The notes under the pieces: generated by a model
The model's database searches: none
Told to the model about the DNA's origin: nothing
Seen by the model: the letters and a program-made list of their open reading frames with translations, nothing else
Shown here: piece after piece, positions 14,726 through 23,031 of the stretch
Position numbering within the stretch: the stretch's first letter is position 1
Layout: the number at the start of each line of letters is the position of its first letter
Program-made: the position numbers and the translations under genes
Source of the DNA: Klebsiella huaxiensis
Lineage (GTDB): Bacteria; Pseudomonadota; Gammaproteobacteria; Enterobacterales; Enterobacteriaceae
Assembly: GCF_003261575.2 (NCBI RefSeq)
Contig: NZ_CP036175.1
Span: forward strand, 3,472,001 to 3,536,000
Direction: 5' to 3'
Length of the DNA: 64,000 nt

Positions 14726-16069
14726 ATGACGACTAAAGTTACCCGTAAAGAAAAAATCAGCTATGGCCTTGGAGATATGGCCAGCCATATCGGCCTGGAT
14801 AACGTGATTATATTTCTGACGTTTTACTATACCGATGTGGTGGGCCTCCCGGCAGCCTTTGTCGGCACGATGTTTCTGCTCGCCCGTACCGCCGATGCCA
14901 TCATCGACCCGGCAATGGGCTATATGGCTGACCGCACTCGCTCGCGCTGGGGGAAATTCCGCCCGTGGATGCTGTGGTTAGCCCTGCCATTTGGCCTGAG
15001 CTGCCTCCTGACTTACGCCGTACCGCAATCTCTGGATATGACCGGCAAAATGATTTTCGCCAGCGTCAGCTACACCTTCATGATGCTGATGTATACCGCC
15101 ATCAATATTCCCTACTGCTCGATGGGGGCGGTGATCACCCCCGATAATGACGAACGTATCTCCCTGCAATCCTGGCGCTTCTTCCTTGCCACGCTCGGCG
15201 GCGCGATGTCGACGTTTTTCATGATGCCGCTGGCGGAGTACCTCGGCGGCGCGGATAAACTGGCGGGCTATCGCTGGGCGATGGCGATTATGGCCAGCGC
15301 AGCGGTGATTATGTTCTGGATCTGTTTTGCCAACACCCGTGAACGTATTAAAGCGCCCGCTACCCATAACAACTATCTGTCTGAACTGCGCGATCTCCTG
15401 CGCAACGATCAATGGCGAGTCGTCGCGGTGCTGGTGATGACCAACATTGGCTTTGGCGTAATCCGTCTCGGGGCGATGATGTACTTCGTCACCTACTACC
15501 TCGGCAGCGCCAGCTACTTTATGTGGATGCTAGGCGCGCATATTCTTGGCAAGGCCGCAGGTAGCTTGCTGGCCAAACGACTGACCCGTAATTTCAACAA
15601 AGTTCAAATGTTCGGCTACTGCGCTGTGCTGGCGGGGGTGCTGAGCATCGCTCTATTCTTCGCACCGAAATCCGTTTTCGTGCTGGTCCCGCTGACGTTT
15701 ATTATCTCCACGCTTTATCAGGCCACCACCACGCTGATGTGGGTAATGATGGCCGATGTCGCCGACTACGGTGAATGGCGACAGGGTAAACGTATGGATG
15801 GCGTCATATTCTCCACCTTCCTCGCGGTCCTCAAGTTGGGAATGGCCCTCAGCGGCGCTATCGTCGGCTGGACCTTGGGCTTTAGCGGCTACGTCGCCAA
15901 CGCGCCAGAACAAACATCACTTGCAATGAACTGCATCGTCGCCCTGTTTACCGTTGTTCCCGGCCTACTCTCGCTGGCGGCCTTCGCCACGCTGCGCTGG
16001 TACAAGCTTGATGACCAGACCATGCAGGAAATCAATTTGGCTAAAACGCAATCTCTTGTGAAAGGATGA
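14726..16069 (+). CDS. GPH-family sugar:cation symporter, YicJ-like
   Basis: The product is 447 residues with about 12 membrane segments. Glycoside-pentoside-hexuronide family marks include the opening KISYGLGDMASHIGLDNV and the loop DPAMGYMADRTRSRWGKFRPW between segments 2 and 3. It resembles E. coli YicJ. A GTG 9 bases upstream (14717) is in frame, but an AGG sits just before it, so the ATG at 14726 is better placed. The GH31 gene follows after 7 bases, so the two form an operon: uptake of an alpha-linked glycoside or xyloside with proton or sodium ions, then cleavage inside the cell. Confidence 0.85.
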   Translation: MTTKVTRKEKISYGLGDMASHIGLDNVIIFLTFYYTDVVGLPAAFVGTMFLLARTADAIIDPAMGYMADRTRSRWGKFRPWMLWLALPFGLSCLLTYAVPQSLDMTGKMIFASVSYTFMMLMYTAINIPYCSMGAVITPDNDERISLQSWRFFLATLGGAMSTFFMMPLAEYLGGADKLAGYRWAMAIMASAAVIMFWICFANTRERIKAPATHNNYLSELRDLLRNDQWRVVAVLVMTNIGFGVIRLGAMMYFVTYYLGSASYFMWMLGAHILGKAAGSLLAKRLTRNFNKVQMFGYCAVLAGVLSIALFFAPKSVFVLVPLTFIISTLYQATTTLMWVMMADVADYGEWRQGKRMDGVIFSTFLAVLKLGMALSGAIVGWTLGFSGYVANAPEQTSLAMNCIVALFTVVPGLLSLAAFATLRWYKLDDQTMQEINLAKTQSLVKG

Positions 16070-16076
16070 TCTCACC

Positions 16077-18113
16077 ATGAGCGAATTAATACAGCACGCT
16101 AACGCCATCGAATGGCGCTTTGAACGGCAGATTTTACGCCTTGAGCCCTGGGGCGAAAACAGCCTGCGGGTACGCGCCACCTGCGCGCCAGAGTTTAATT
16201 CGGAGCTTCAGGCGCTACTGACGCCAGAATCATGCAAGGCTGAAATCTCCCGGGATGCGGAAACGCTGACCCTGCGTAACGGCAATATCAGCGCGGTGTT
16301 GAACCTCAAGGGCCAGCTAGCATTTTATAATCAGCGCGGCGAGCTGCTACTCGAAGAGATGTGGCGGCAACGTTCCACCGTTGGTATCGGCGCCAGCGAA
16401 AAGAGCCAGGACAAATACGTCAGCGCCCTGAAACTGGACGGCCGCGAATTTAAACCACTTCCAGGGGGCAAATATCAGCTAACGGTTCGTTTCGAAGCCC
16501 GCCATGAAGAGAGACTGTACGGCATGGGCCAGTACCAGCAGCCGTGGCTGGATCTGAAGGGTTGTTCTCTTGAGCTGGCGCAACGTAACTCACAGGCCAG
16601 CGTGCCGTTTGTGCAATCCAGCCTCGGCTACGGCCTGCTGTGGAACAATCCAGCGATTGGCGAAGCCAGCTTTGCCAAAAACCACAGCCAATGGACCGCC
16701 CGCGTCACTCAGGAGATGGACTACTGGATAACCGCCGGCGACAGCGTAATGGAGATAACCCGCCAGTACGCTAAAGCCACCGGTACGCCGCCCGCCGCTC
16801 CGGAATTCATTAGCGGCCTGTGGCAATGTAAATTGCGCTATCGTACCCAGCAGGAGGTACTGGAGGTGGCTCGCGAATACCGCCGCCGCAACCTTCCGCT
16901 CTCGGTGATGGTTATCGATTTCTTCCACTGGCCGAATCAGGGAACCTGGTGTTTCGACCCTACCGACTGGCCGGATCCGAAGGCGATGGTAGAAGAGCTC
17001 GAATCAATGGGCATCAAGCTGATGGTTTCAGTCTGGCCAACCGTTGAAGCCCGCAGCCCGCTGTTCCCGCAGATGAAAGCTAAAGGCTGGCTGGTGACCA
17101 GCGATCGCGGCGTACAGGTCAACCTGGATTTTATGGGCAATACCACCTTCTTTGACGCCACCCATCCTCAGGCACGGCAGTTTGTCTGGGATACGGTAAA
17201 GAAAAACTATTTTGACTACGGGATCAAGCTGTTCTGGCTGGATGAAGCCGAGCCGGAGTATCGCGCCTATGACTTCGATAACTATCGCTATCACGCCGGA
17301 CCGGTGCTGGAAGTGGGCAACCGCTATCCGCGTGATTTCGCCCAGGGCTTCTACGATGGCCTGCGTGCGCAAGGTGAAGAAGAGATTGTCAATCTGGTGC
17401 GCTGCAGCTGGGCAGGCAGCCAGCGCTACGGTGTGCTGGCGTGGTCCGGCGACGTTCACTCCTCCTTCCATTCGTTTCGCAATCAATTGGCTGCCGGGCT
17501 CAACATGGGGCTGGCGGGCATTCCATGGTGGACCACCGATATCGGTGGTTTCCAGGGCGGCAATATCCACGATCCGGCATTTCACGAACTATTGATCCGC
17601 TGGTTCCAGTGGGCGGTATTCTGCCCGGTTCTGCGCATGCACGGCTATCGCGAACCGCGGATCCAGCCGCCGGAAAGCTATCGCCACGGCATTCCTCAAT
17701 GCGACAGCGGTTCGCCAAATGAGCTGTGGAGCTATGGAGAGGATAATTTCGCCATCATGCAACGCTGGCTGGGCGTTCGCGAGACGTTACGTCCCTATAT
17801 TGATGAGCTGTACGCCAATGCACATCGCCACGGCGACCCGCTCATGCGCCCGCTCTTCTGGCACTATCCCGACGATGCGCAAAGCTGGCAGGTCGAAGAC
17901 CAATACCTGTTTGGCCAGGATTTGCTGGTCGCTCCGGTCATGCACGCAGGCCAGCGTCAGCGCGAGGTCTGGTTGCCTGGTGAACATCAATGGGTCGATT
18001 TACAGGGCGAGCGCTATCAGGGCGGGCAGTGTATTTCGGTTCCTGCCGAGCTGGAGACTATTCCGTTGTTTATTCGTGAAGGCAGCCCGCTGGTTTCGCT
18101 GCTGGTAAAATAA
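16077..18113 (+). CDS. Glycoside hydrolase family 31 (alpha-glycosidase)
   Basis: The product is 678 residues, shorter than E. coli YicI (772). An N-terminal beta domain is followed by the GH31 barrel. The likely nucleophile is D389 in KLFWLDEAEPEY and the likely acid/base is D459 in LAWSGD. Other GH31 marks are MVIDFFHWP and WWTTDIGGF. GH31 retaining enzymes cleave alpha-glucosides or alpha-xylosides; the sequence alone does not say which. There is no signal peptide, so it works on sugar brought in by the upstream symporter. AAAGGA lies 10 bases before the ATG. A strong terminator follows. Confidence 0.87.
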   Translation: MSELIQHANAIEWRFERQILRLEPWGENSLRVRATCAPEFNSELQALLTPESCKAEISRDAETLTLRNGNISAVLNLKGQLAFYNQRGELLLEEMWRQRSTVGIGASEKSQDKYVSALKLDGREFKPLPGGKYQLTVRFEARHEERLYGMGQYQQPWLDLKGCSLELAQRNSQASVPFVQSSLGYGLLWNNPAIGEASFAKNHSQWTARVTQEMDYWITAGDSVMEITRQYAKATGTPPAAPEFISGLWQCKLRYRTQQEVLEVAREYRRRNLPLSVMVIDFFHWPNQGTWCFDPTDWPDPKAMVEELESMGIKLMVSVWPTVEARSPLFPQMKAKGWLVTSDRGVQVNLDFMGNTTFFDATHPQARQFVWDTVKKNYFDYGIKLFWLDEAEPEYRAYDFDNYRYHAGPVLEVGNRYPRDFAQGFYDGLRAQGEEEIVNLVRCSWAGSQRYGVLAWSGDVHSSFHSFRNQLAAGLNMGLAGIPWWTTDIGGFQGGNIHDPAFHELLIRWFQWAVFCPVLRMHGYREPRIQPPESYRHGIPQCDSGSPNELWSYGEDNFAIMQRWLGVRETLRPYIDELYANAHRHGDPLMRPLFWHYPDDAQSWQVEDQYLFGQDLLVAPVMHAGQRQREVWLPGEHQWVDLQGERYQGGQCISVPAELETIPLFIREGSPLVSLLVK

Positions 18114-18152
18114 ATCAGGCAGATGCCTGAAATAGCGAGCATGCGCTAAAAA

Positions 18153-18205
18153 AAGCCTGTTTACTCACGCAATTATGCGTAGAGTAAACGGGCTTCTCTT
18201 TTTTT
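18153..18205 (+). terminator. Terminator of the symporter-glycosidase operon
   Basis: AAGCCTGTTTACTC and GAGTAAACGGGCTT form a 14-bp stem with one mismatch, followed by TCTC and a T7 run. Confidence 0.85.
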
Positions 18206-18229
18206 GTATTTTGGCAAGGACCTCTGCAC

Positions 18230-18676
18230 ATGCTCGACACCACCCTGTTAATTCTGCTGGGCCTGGCGGCGCTCGGCTTTATTAGCCATAACACGACCGT
18301 TGCGATTTCAATACTGGTTTTAATTATCGTCCGCGTCACCCCGCTTAATACTTTCTTCCCGTGGATTGAAAAGCAGGGGCTGACCATCGGGATTATCATC
18401 CTGACTATCGGCGTGATGGCGCCTATCGCCAGCGGTACTCTTCCGCCCTCAACGCTGCTCCATTCGTTCGTTAACTGGAAATCACTGCTAGCGATTGCAG
18501 TCGGCGTCGGTGTCTCATGGCTCGGCGGGCGCGGCGTGGCGTTGATGGGCTCGCAGCCACAGCTGGTGGCCGGGCTGCTGGTCGGCACCGTACTCGGCGT
18601 TGCTCTCTTCCGCGGGGTACCGGTAGGTCCGTTAATCGCCGCCGGGATCATTTCGCTGTTTATAGGGAAGTCGTAG
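18230..18676 (+). CDS. yeaL: YeaL, UPF0756 membrane protein
   Basis: The product is 148 residues and nearly identical in sequence to E. coli YeaL (DUF441). Four or five hydrophobic segments fill most of the length (TLLILLGLAALGFISHNT, GIIILTIGVMAPIASG and GTVLGVALFRGVPVGPL). It is an inner-membrane protein of unknown function. Its 3' end overlaps the convergent nimR gene by 17 bp, so both stops lie in shared DNA without a terminator between them. Confidence 0.92.
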   Translation: MLDTTLLILLGLAALGFISHNTTVAISILVLIIVRVTPLNTFFPWIEKQGLTIGIIILTIGVMAPIASGTLPPSTLLHSFVNWKSLLAIAVGVGVSWLGGRGVALMGSQPQLVAGLLVGTVLGVALFRGVPVGPLIAAGIISLFIGKS

Positions 18677-19451
18677 TCAGGCTGGCGAGATAGCGTCCCG
18701 GCGTTTGGCCCAGCCCTTTTTTAAACATGGTGATAAACGCGGTGGTGGAGTCATAACCCAGACTCTGCGCTGTCTGCTGAACGCTTTGCCCGCGGATCAA
18801 CATTTGCAGAGCGAGGATCAGCTGCAGCTGATGCCGCCAGCGGCGAAAGCTCAGGCCCGTTTCGCGCACCACCAGCCGCGCCAGATTACGCTCGCTCATG
18901 GCGAACTCCGCCGCCCACTGCGCCAGCGTTTGCCAACGAGCGGGATCATCGGCCATGACCTCCGCCATTTGGCGAATTTTCGGATGTCCGGATACCGGCA
19001 GTTGCAGATGTTCCTGCGGCTGCTGGGGTAGTTCATCAAACAGCACCTGCACCAGGCGGTGCATCGCCGCTGATTCCAATTCTGCCCTGCCGCGCTGGGC
19101 CATGGTCAAAATAAGCTCGCGCACCAGCGGTGAAATCTTTAACGTACAGCAGAAATTCGGCATCGGGGCCGCACCGGGTTCAATAAACAAAAAGCAGATC
19201 TGCGCTCCCGGCGTCGCCCGGTTGCTATGGGGTATCTGCCCAGGGACCCACACCGCATACTGCGGCGGCACCATCAACATGGCATTTTCCACCTCGCAGG
19301 TCAGTGCCCCGTGCAGTGCCAGGATCAGTTGCCCTTTGCGGTGCTGATGGCGCGGAATGTACTGCTCGTTCGCGACTACCTGAATACGAAAAGCCAGCGC
19401 CGCCTCATGCCCGCTGTCCGGGTCGTAGCCATCCAGACCGAGTCCGATCAT
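18660..19451 (-). CDS. nimR: NimR (YeaM), AraC-family regulator
   Basis: The product is 263 residues. An N-terminal cupin-type domain (YIPRHQHRKGQLILALHG) is followed by a C-terminal AraC/XylS DNA-binding domain with two helix-turn-helix motifs (MSERNLARLVVRETGLSFRRW and SVQQTAQSLGYDSTTAFITMF). In E. coli NimR represses the divergent exporter gene nimT and relieves it with 2-nitroimidazole. The same divergent pair is conserved here with about 100 bp between starts, where its operator should lie. Confidence 0.9.
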   Translation of the reverse strand: MIGLGLDGYDPDSGHEAALAFRIQVVANEQYIPRHQHRKGQLILALHGALTCEVENAMLMVPPQYAVWVPGQIPHSNRATPGAQICFLFIEPGAAPMPNFCCTLKISPLVRELILTMAQRGRAELESAAMHRLVQVLFDELPQQPQEHLQLPVSGHPKIRQMAEVMADDPARWQTLAQWAAEFAMSERNLARLVVRETGLSFRRWRHQLQLILALQMLIRGQSVQQTAQSLGYDSTTAFITMFKKGLGQTPGRYLASLTTTSL

Positions 19452-19551
19452 AAGATTGTCCGATTTTAGCGATAATCTGTCATTTTAGCTTGATTTAAAC
19501 AGGCGGCAAACAGGCTATTGTAAACGCCTCGTATTCTTGTTTGAGATAGCC

Positions 19552-20736
19552 ATGAATTCTGTTTCACCTTCTGCCGGTCAACGCAATCTGTTATTGATTG
19601 CCGGTATTCTGCTGATAGCCACCACTTTACGCGTGGCCTTTACCGGCGCCGCGCCGCTGCTGGATGCCATTCGCAGCGAATATGGTCTCACTACCGCGCA
19701 AACCGGTCTGCTAACCACCCTGCCGCTGCTGGCATTTGGCCTGGTCTCGCCGCTGGCTGCGGGCATCGCACGTCGCTTCGGCATTGAACGCAGCCTGCTT
19801 CTGGCAATGATCCTGATTTGCCTGGGTATTGGTCTGCGCTCCCTACCCTCCGTCGCGCTACTGTTTATCGGTACCGCAATTATCGGCTGTGGTATTGCCC
19901 TGGGAAACGTTCTGCTGCCGGGGTTAATCAAGCGCGATTTCTCGCAGCATGTTGCCAAAATGACTGGCGCTTACTCTCTGACGATGGGCGGTGCAGCGGC
20001 GCTGGGTTCGGCCATGGTGGTTCCGCTGGCGCTTGCCGGATTGGGCTGGCGCGGTGCGCTGCTGATGTTAATGGTTTTTCCGCTACTGGCGCTGTTTGTC
20101 TGGCTACCGCAGTCTCGCAGGCAGGCTACCGCGCCGCTGACGGGCTCAGGCGCGATCCATAACCGCGGGATCTGGCGCTCGGCGCTGGCCTGGCAGGTTA
20201 CACTGTTTCTCGGGATTAACTCGCTGGTCTATTACGTGATTATCGGCTGGCTACCCGCTATTTTACAAAGCATTGGTTACAGCGAAGCGCAGGCAGGCTC
20301 CCTGCACGGGCTACTTCAACTGGCAACCGCCGCGCCGGGGCTGGCGATCCCGTTAATACTTCATCGGCTGAAAGATCAGCGTGGTATTGCTGTTCTGGTC
20401 GCCCTGATGTGCGCCGTCAGCGCGCTCGGATTATGGTTTTTACCTGGTCAGGCAGTGCTGTGGACGCTTATCTTCGGCTTCGGCTCTGGCGCAACCATGA
20501 TTCTGGGGCTGACCTTTATCGGCCTGCGGGCCAGTTCAGCGCACCAGGCCGCCGCGCTATCGGGGATGGCGCAGGCGGTGGGTTATCTGCTGGCTGCCTG
20601 CGGACCGCCGGTGATGGGGAAAATTCATGATGCCAACGGCGACTGGCATATTCCGCTGATCGCCGTAGCGCTGATTTCTATTGCCATGGCAGTGTGCGGC
20701 GCGCTGGCCGGTCGCGATCGGGAGATCAACAGCTAA
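19552..20736 (+). CDS. nimT: NimT (YeaN), 2-nitroimidazole exporter
   Basis: The product is 394 residues with 12 membrane segments, a CynX/NimT-type major facilitator. It is close to E. coli NimT through TLRVAFTGAAPLLD, LGNVLLPGLIKRDF and GFGSGATMILGLTFIGLRAS. It exports 2-nitroimidazole across the inner membrane under control of NimR. A TTG 15 bases upstream is in frame; the ATG at 19552 fits the family N-terminus better. A bidirectional hairpin separates it from the convergent next gene. Confidence 0.9.
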   Translation: MNSVSPSAGQRNLLLIAGILLIATTLRVAFTGAAPLLDAIRSEYGLTTAQTGLLTTLPLLAFGLVSPLAAGIARRFGIERSLLLAMILICLGIGLRSLPSVALLFIGTAIIGCGIALGNVLLPGLIKRDFSQHVAKMTGAYSLTMGGAAALGSAMVVPLALAGLGWRGALLMLMVFPLLALFVWLPQSRRQATAPLTGSGAIHNRGIWRSALAWQVTLFLGINSLVYYVIIGWLPAILQSIGYSEAQAGSLHGLLQLATAAPGLAIPLILHRLKDQRGIAVLVALMCAVSALGLWFLPGQAVLWTLIFGFGSGATMILGLTFIGLRASSAHQAAALSGMAQAVGYLLAACGPPVMGKIHDANGDWHIPLIAVALISIAMAVCGALAGRDREINS

Positions 20737-20746
20737 CGCTATCAAT

Positions 20747-20770
20747 GCCCGGCAACCTTCGCTGCCGGGC
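20747..20770. terminator. Bidirectional hairpin between nimT and the amidotransferase-like gene
   Basis: GCCCGGCA and TGCCGGGC form a perfect 8-bp stem around an 8-nt loop between two convergent genes. Confidence 0.75.
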
Positions 20771-20776
20771 GCTTAA

Positions 20777-21481
20777 TTACTGGCTTGCTGCGCGTAAAAA
20801 CGCGTGAACCAGCGGTGCAGGCCGCCCTTCCAGTGCATTGCGCTCGTGCTGGAATAGCGTGGCGACAAAGAACGGATGCGTCACCAGCTCCACGGCTCGA
20901 ATCTCGCCGTCATCATCCCAGCCCGTCACCCGTAGATCGCCCTGCTCCAGTTCACGGGCAAAATCTTCAGCAATCCCGTAGCTACAGTGATAACCCTCTT
21001 CAATGCTGTCACGGCCATAGGCGCGAGCAATAAGCGTATTGGCGCGCAGTTCAATATTGTCCGACTTTTCCACTAGCGAGCAGCTTAGCGGCGCAATCAC
21101 CATTCGGCCTTCAGTATCGGTTTCCGCGTGCGCGGCGTCCTGCCAGCCCATGACGTTACGTGCGTACTCAATAATCGCGTGCTGGAACCCACCACAGGTG
21201 CCAAGGAACGGAATGCTGTTTTCACGCGCGTGGCGAATGGCGATAAACGCGCCTTCGGCATTTTTATAAGGACTGGCGGGAACGACCCAGATAGCATCGT
21301 AGTCGGCCAGATCGTCGGCGGAGCTTATCTCGCTGGTTGCCAGCCAGTCGTAGCGCAACGGAAGCTCCAGTACGGCAGCGGCATCATCAATCGCCAGCGG
21401 AATCGCTTTATGGGCAATTACATCAGGGTTGTAGTCACCAACCAGGGCAATACGCAAGGGGGAGGAGGTCGAGGAGGTCAT
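20777..21481 (-). CDS. CTP synthase C-terminal-like class I glutamine amidotransferase
   Basis: The product is 234 residues. It has the class I glutamine amidotransferase fold: an opening RIALVGDYNPD and a nucleophile elbow FLGTCGGFQHAIIEYARNVMG with C96. A late HPFFVATLFQHE resembles the histidine/glutamate end of the triad. It resembles the glutaminase half of CTP synthase but lacks the synthetase half. Proteins of this type are annotated as CTP synthase C-terminal region-related; the acceptor is unknown. No in-frame TGA is present, so the seleno form sometimes named for the family does not apply. AAGGAT lies 9 bases before the ATG. Confidence 0.8.
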   Translation of the reverse strand: MTSSTSSPLRIALVGDYNPDVIAHKAIPLAIDDAAAVLELPLRYDWLATSEISSADDLADYDAIWVVPASPYKNAEGAFIAIRHARENSIPFLGTCGGFQHAIIEYARNVMGWQDAAHAETDTEGRMVIAPLSCSLVEKSDNIELRANTLIARAYGRDSIEEGYHCSYGIAEDFARELEQGDLRVTGWDDDGEIRAVELVTHPFFVATLFQHERNALEGRPAPLVHAFLRAASQ

Positions 21482-21643
21482 AGCAGGATCCTTATGTCAG
21501 AGCGATTATCAGGCAACACAAGGAGCCTCAGGTTAGCGATCCCGGCGGCGGAACACAATCCTTATTTTTTACACGCCAGGTTCCGCGCAATTTTGCCTGA
21601 CAGGCGGTATGGTATAAAGCAAAGGAATGGCTACGGATACGAG

Positions 21644-22153
21644 ATGAAGAGCAAAATTCTGGTCAGCGCCTGTCTGATGGGCTTTCAGGTTCGCTATAAC
21701 GGCAGCAACAAGGCGCAGCTGGCCGACGCGCTATCGCGCTGGCAGCAAGAGGGACGGCTGGTCATCCACTGCCCGGAGCTGGCAGCCGGTTTGCCAGTCC
21801 CCCGACTCCCGGCAGAAATCCTCAATGCTCAGGGCGCTGATGTAATGCAAAACCGTGCGCAAATCGTTGAAAGTAATGGTCAGGATGTTACTGCGCACTA
21901 TCAACTGGCCGCCTGGCTGGCGCTGAAAGCAGCGCTAGAAGAAGGCTGTGCCGCCGCATTGTTGACCGATGGCAGTCCAACCTGCGGTAGCCAGTTTATC
22001 TATGATGGTACCTTCAACGGGCAGCGCAAACCTGGCTCTGGCGTTGCTGCAGCGCTGCTTCGCGAACACGGCATTACGGTATTTTCCGACGGGCAGATCC
22101 CGCAACTGCTCAACTGGATGGAACAAAGGGAGAGTGACGATGATTCAATGTAA
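21644..22153 (+). CDS. DUF523 family protein
   Basis: The product is 169 residues and begins KSKILVSACLMGFQVRYNGS, the DUF523 opening with its conserved SACL and RYNG. Two later cysteines occur in LIHCPELAAG-like and DGSPTCGSQFIYDG contexts. The conserved cysteines suggest metal or cluster binding, but the function of the family is not established. A longer open frame runs upstream to 21128, but the ATG at 21644 matches the family start. The 3' end overlaps yeaO by 14 bases, so the two are coupled. Confidence 0.8.
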   Translation: MKSKILVSACLMGFQVRYNGSNKAQLADALSRWQQEGRLVIHCPELAAGLPVPRLPAEILNAQGADVMQNRAQIVESNGQDVTAHYQLAAWLALKAALEEGCAAALLTDGSPTCGSQFIYDGTFNGQRKPGSGVAAALLREHGITVFSDGQIPQLLNWMEQRESDDDSM

Positions 22154-22487
22154 ACGCGTTTATGACCCACAAGAAGAGAGCGATGGCTATCGCGTACTGG
22201 TTGATCGTCTGTGGCCACGTGGTATTAAAAAAGAGGCGCTGAACTACGATGAGTGGTGTAAAACGCTGACCCCGTCGACTGATTTACGCAAGGCTTTCCA
22301 CAACGAAACTATCGATTTTGCTCACTTCAGTCAGCTCTATCGTCAGGAGCTGGATGACCACCGCGATGAAGGCGCGCGCCTCGCGGCGCTGGGCCGTCAG
22401 CAGCCGCTGACGCTACTCTATGGGGCGAAAAACACCCGACAAAATCATGCTCAGGTGCTTGCCGCCTGGCTGGAAGCGCTGGAATAA
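22140..22487 (+). CDS. yeaO: YeaO, DUF488 protein
   Basis: The product is 115 residues, the same length as E. coli YeaO. Family marks are the opening IQCKRVYDP, VDRLWPRGIKKE, then TPSTDLRKAFHN and LLYGAKNTRQNHA. The function of DUF488 is unknown. The start at 22140 lies 4-9 bases after an AGGGAGAG ribosome site inside the preceding gene. This is the E. coli gene order (nimT, yeaO, yoaF) with two added genes between nimT and yeaO. Confidence 0.92.
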   Translation: MIQCKRVYDPQEESDGYRVLVDRLWPRGIKKEALNYDEWCKTLTPSTDLRKAFHNETIDFAHFSQLYRQELDDHRDEGARLAALGRQQPLTLLYGAKNTRQNHAQVLAAWLEALE

Positions 22488-22490
22488 GCG

Positions 22491-22730
22491 CTACGACTTA
22501 GCCGGATGATCGCGACGCCAGAGGTCCCATTCGTCAATCGTTTCGCCACCCGGCAGCTTACAGTCCGTGCGCACGCCCTGCGGGCTTTGTACAGGCACCT
22601 GAGTGCCTCCCAGCTGTTCGCAGTAAACCGACGCCGGGTTAGCCATGCCCACCGGATGCGTGGGCTGAGTCTGTTGAGGCTGAGCGCATCCGGCGAGCGC
22701 CAGAGGCAGCATGATAGTCATCCACTTCAT
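22491..22730 (-). CDS. yoaF: YoaF, DUF333 lipoprotein
   Basis: The product is 79 residues. The signal peptide ends in a lipobox (LALAGC at residues 10-15). The DUF333 core follows: GMANPASVYCEQLGGT and LPGGETIDEWDLWRRDHPA, close to E. coli YoaF. It is an outer-membrane-type lipoprotein of unknown function. An upstream in-frame ATG exists, but the ATG at 22730 directly precedes the signal peptide and follows an AGGAG. The 5' leader contains an 8-bp hairpin (22748-22768). It converges on yeaO with only 3 bases between stops. Confidence 0.9.
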   Translation of the reverse strand: MKWMTIMLPLALAGCAQPQQTQPTHPVGMANPASVYCEQLGGTQVPVQSPQGVRTDCKLPGGETIDEWDLWRRDHPAKS

Positions 22731-22799
22731 TTTTACTCCTTCGTTGTTCAGGACGACCTTTTCGTCCTGAATCTCCACGGTTTCTCCATTTTAACTACA

Positions 22800-22900
22800 C
22801 TTTTACCTCGTAGAGTAGCCCCTGTTCTCGAACTGACCAGAGAACAGATCATTCCATAATCAATGAGTTTTTCCCCGTCGCCCCCGACGGGGCTTTTTTT
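22800..22900 (+). ncRNA. Possible small RNA upstream of dgcP
   Basis: No gene on this strand ends here, yet a strong terminator lies at 22873-22900: CCCCGTCG pairs with CGACGGGG and a T7 run follows. Just before it an 8-bp stem (CTGTTCTC / GAGAACAG, 22822-22847) is present. Two stems with a T run are the usual 3' half of an Hfq-type small RNA. The 5' end and promoter are not clear, so this is tentative. Confidence 0.35.
22873..22900 (+). terminator. Intrinsic terminator without an assigned gene
   Basis: A perfect 8-bp G+C stem (CCCCGTCG / CGACGGGG) with a short C-rich loop and T7 follows the divergent yoaF start and precedes dgcP on the same strand. Confidence 0.8.
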
Positions 22901-23031
22901 CCTGGTGCCGATACAGGTATTCTCCCAACAGATGTGTTAAATTTTATGTATCTCTGTTTACTCTGCGCTGATGGTCGTTTTTAGCATAATTTGCTGGTAG
23001 TCACGATTAGCGTTCGGGAGCCGTATCATTC

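Noticed and set aside
20777..21481. Selenoprotein form of the CTP synthase-like protein
   Set aside because: The name is used for the family, but no in-frame TGA occurs and the active-site residue is cysteine.
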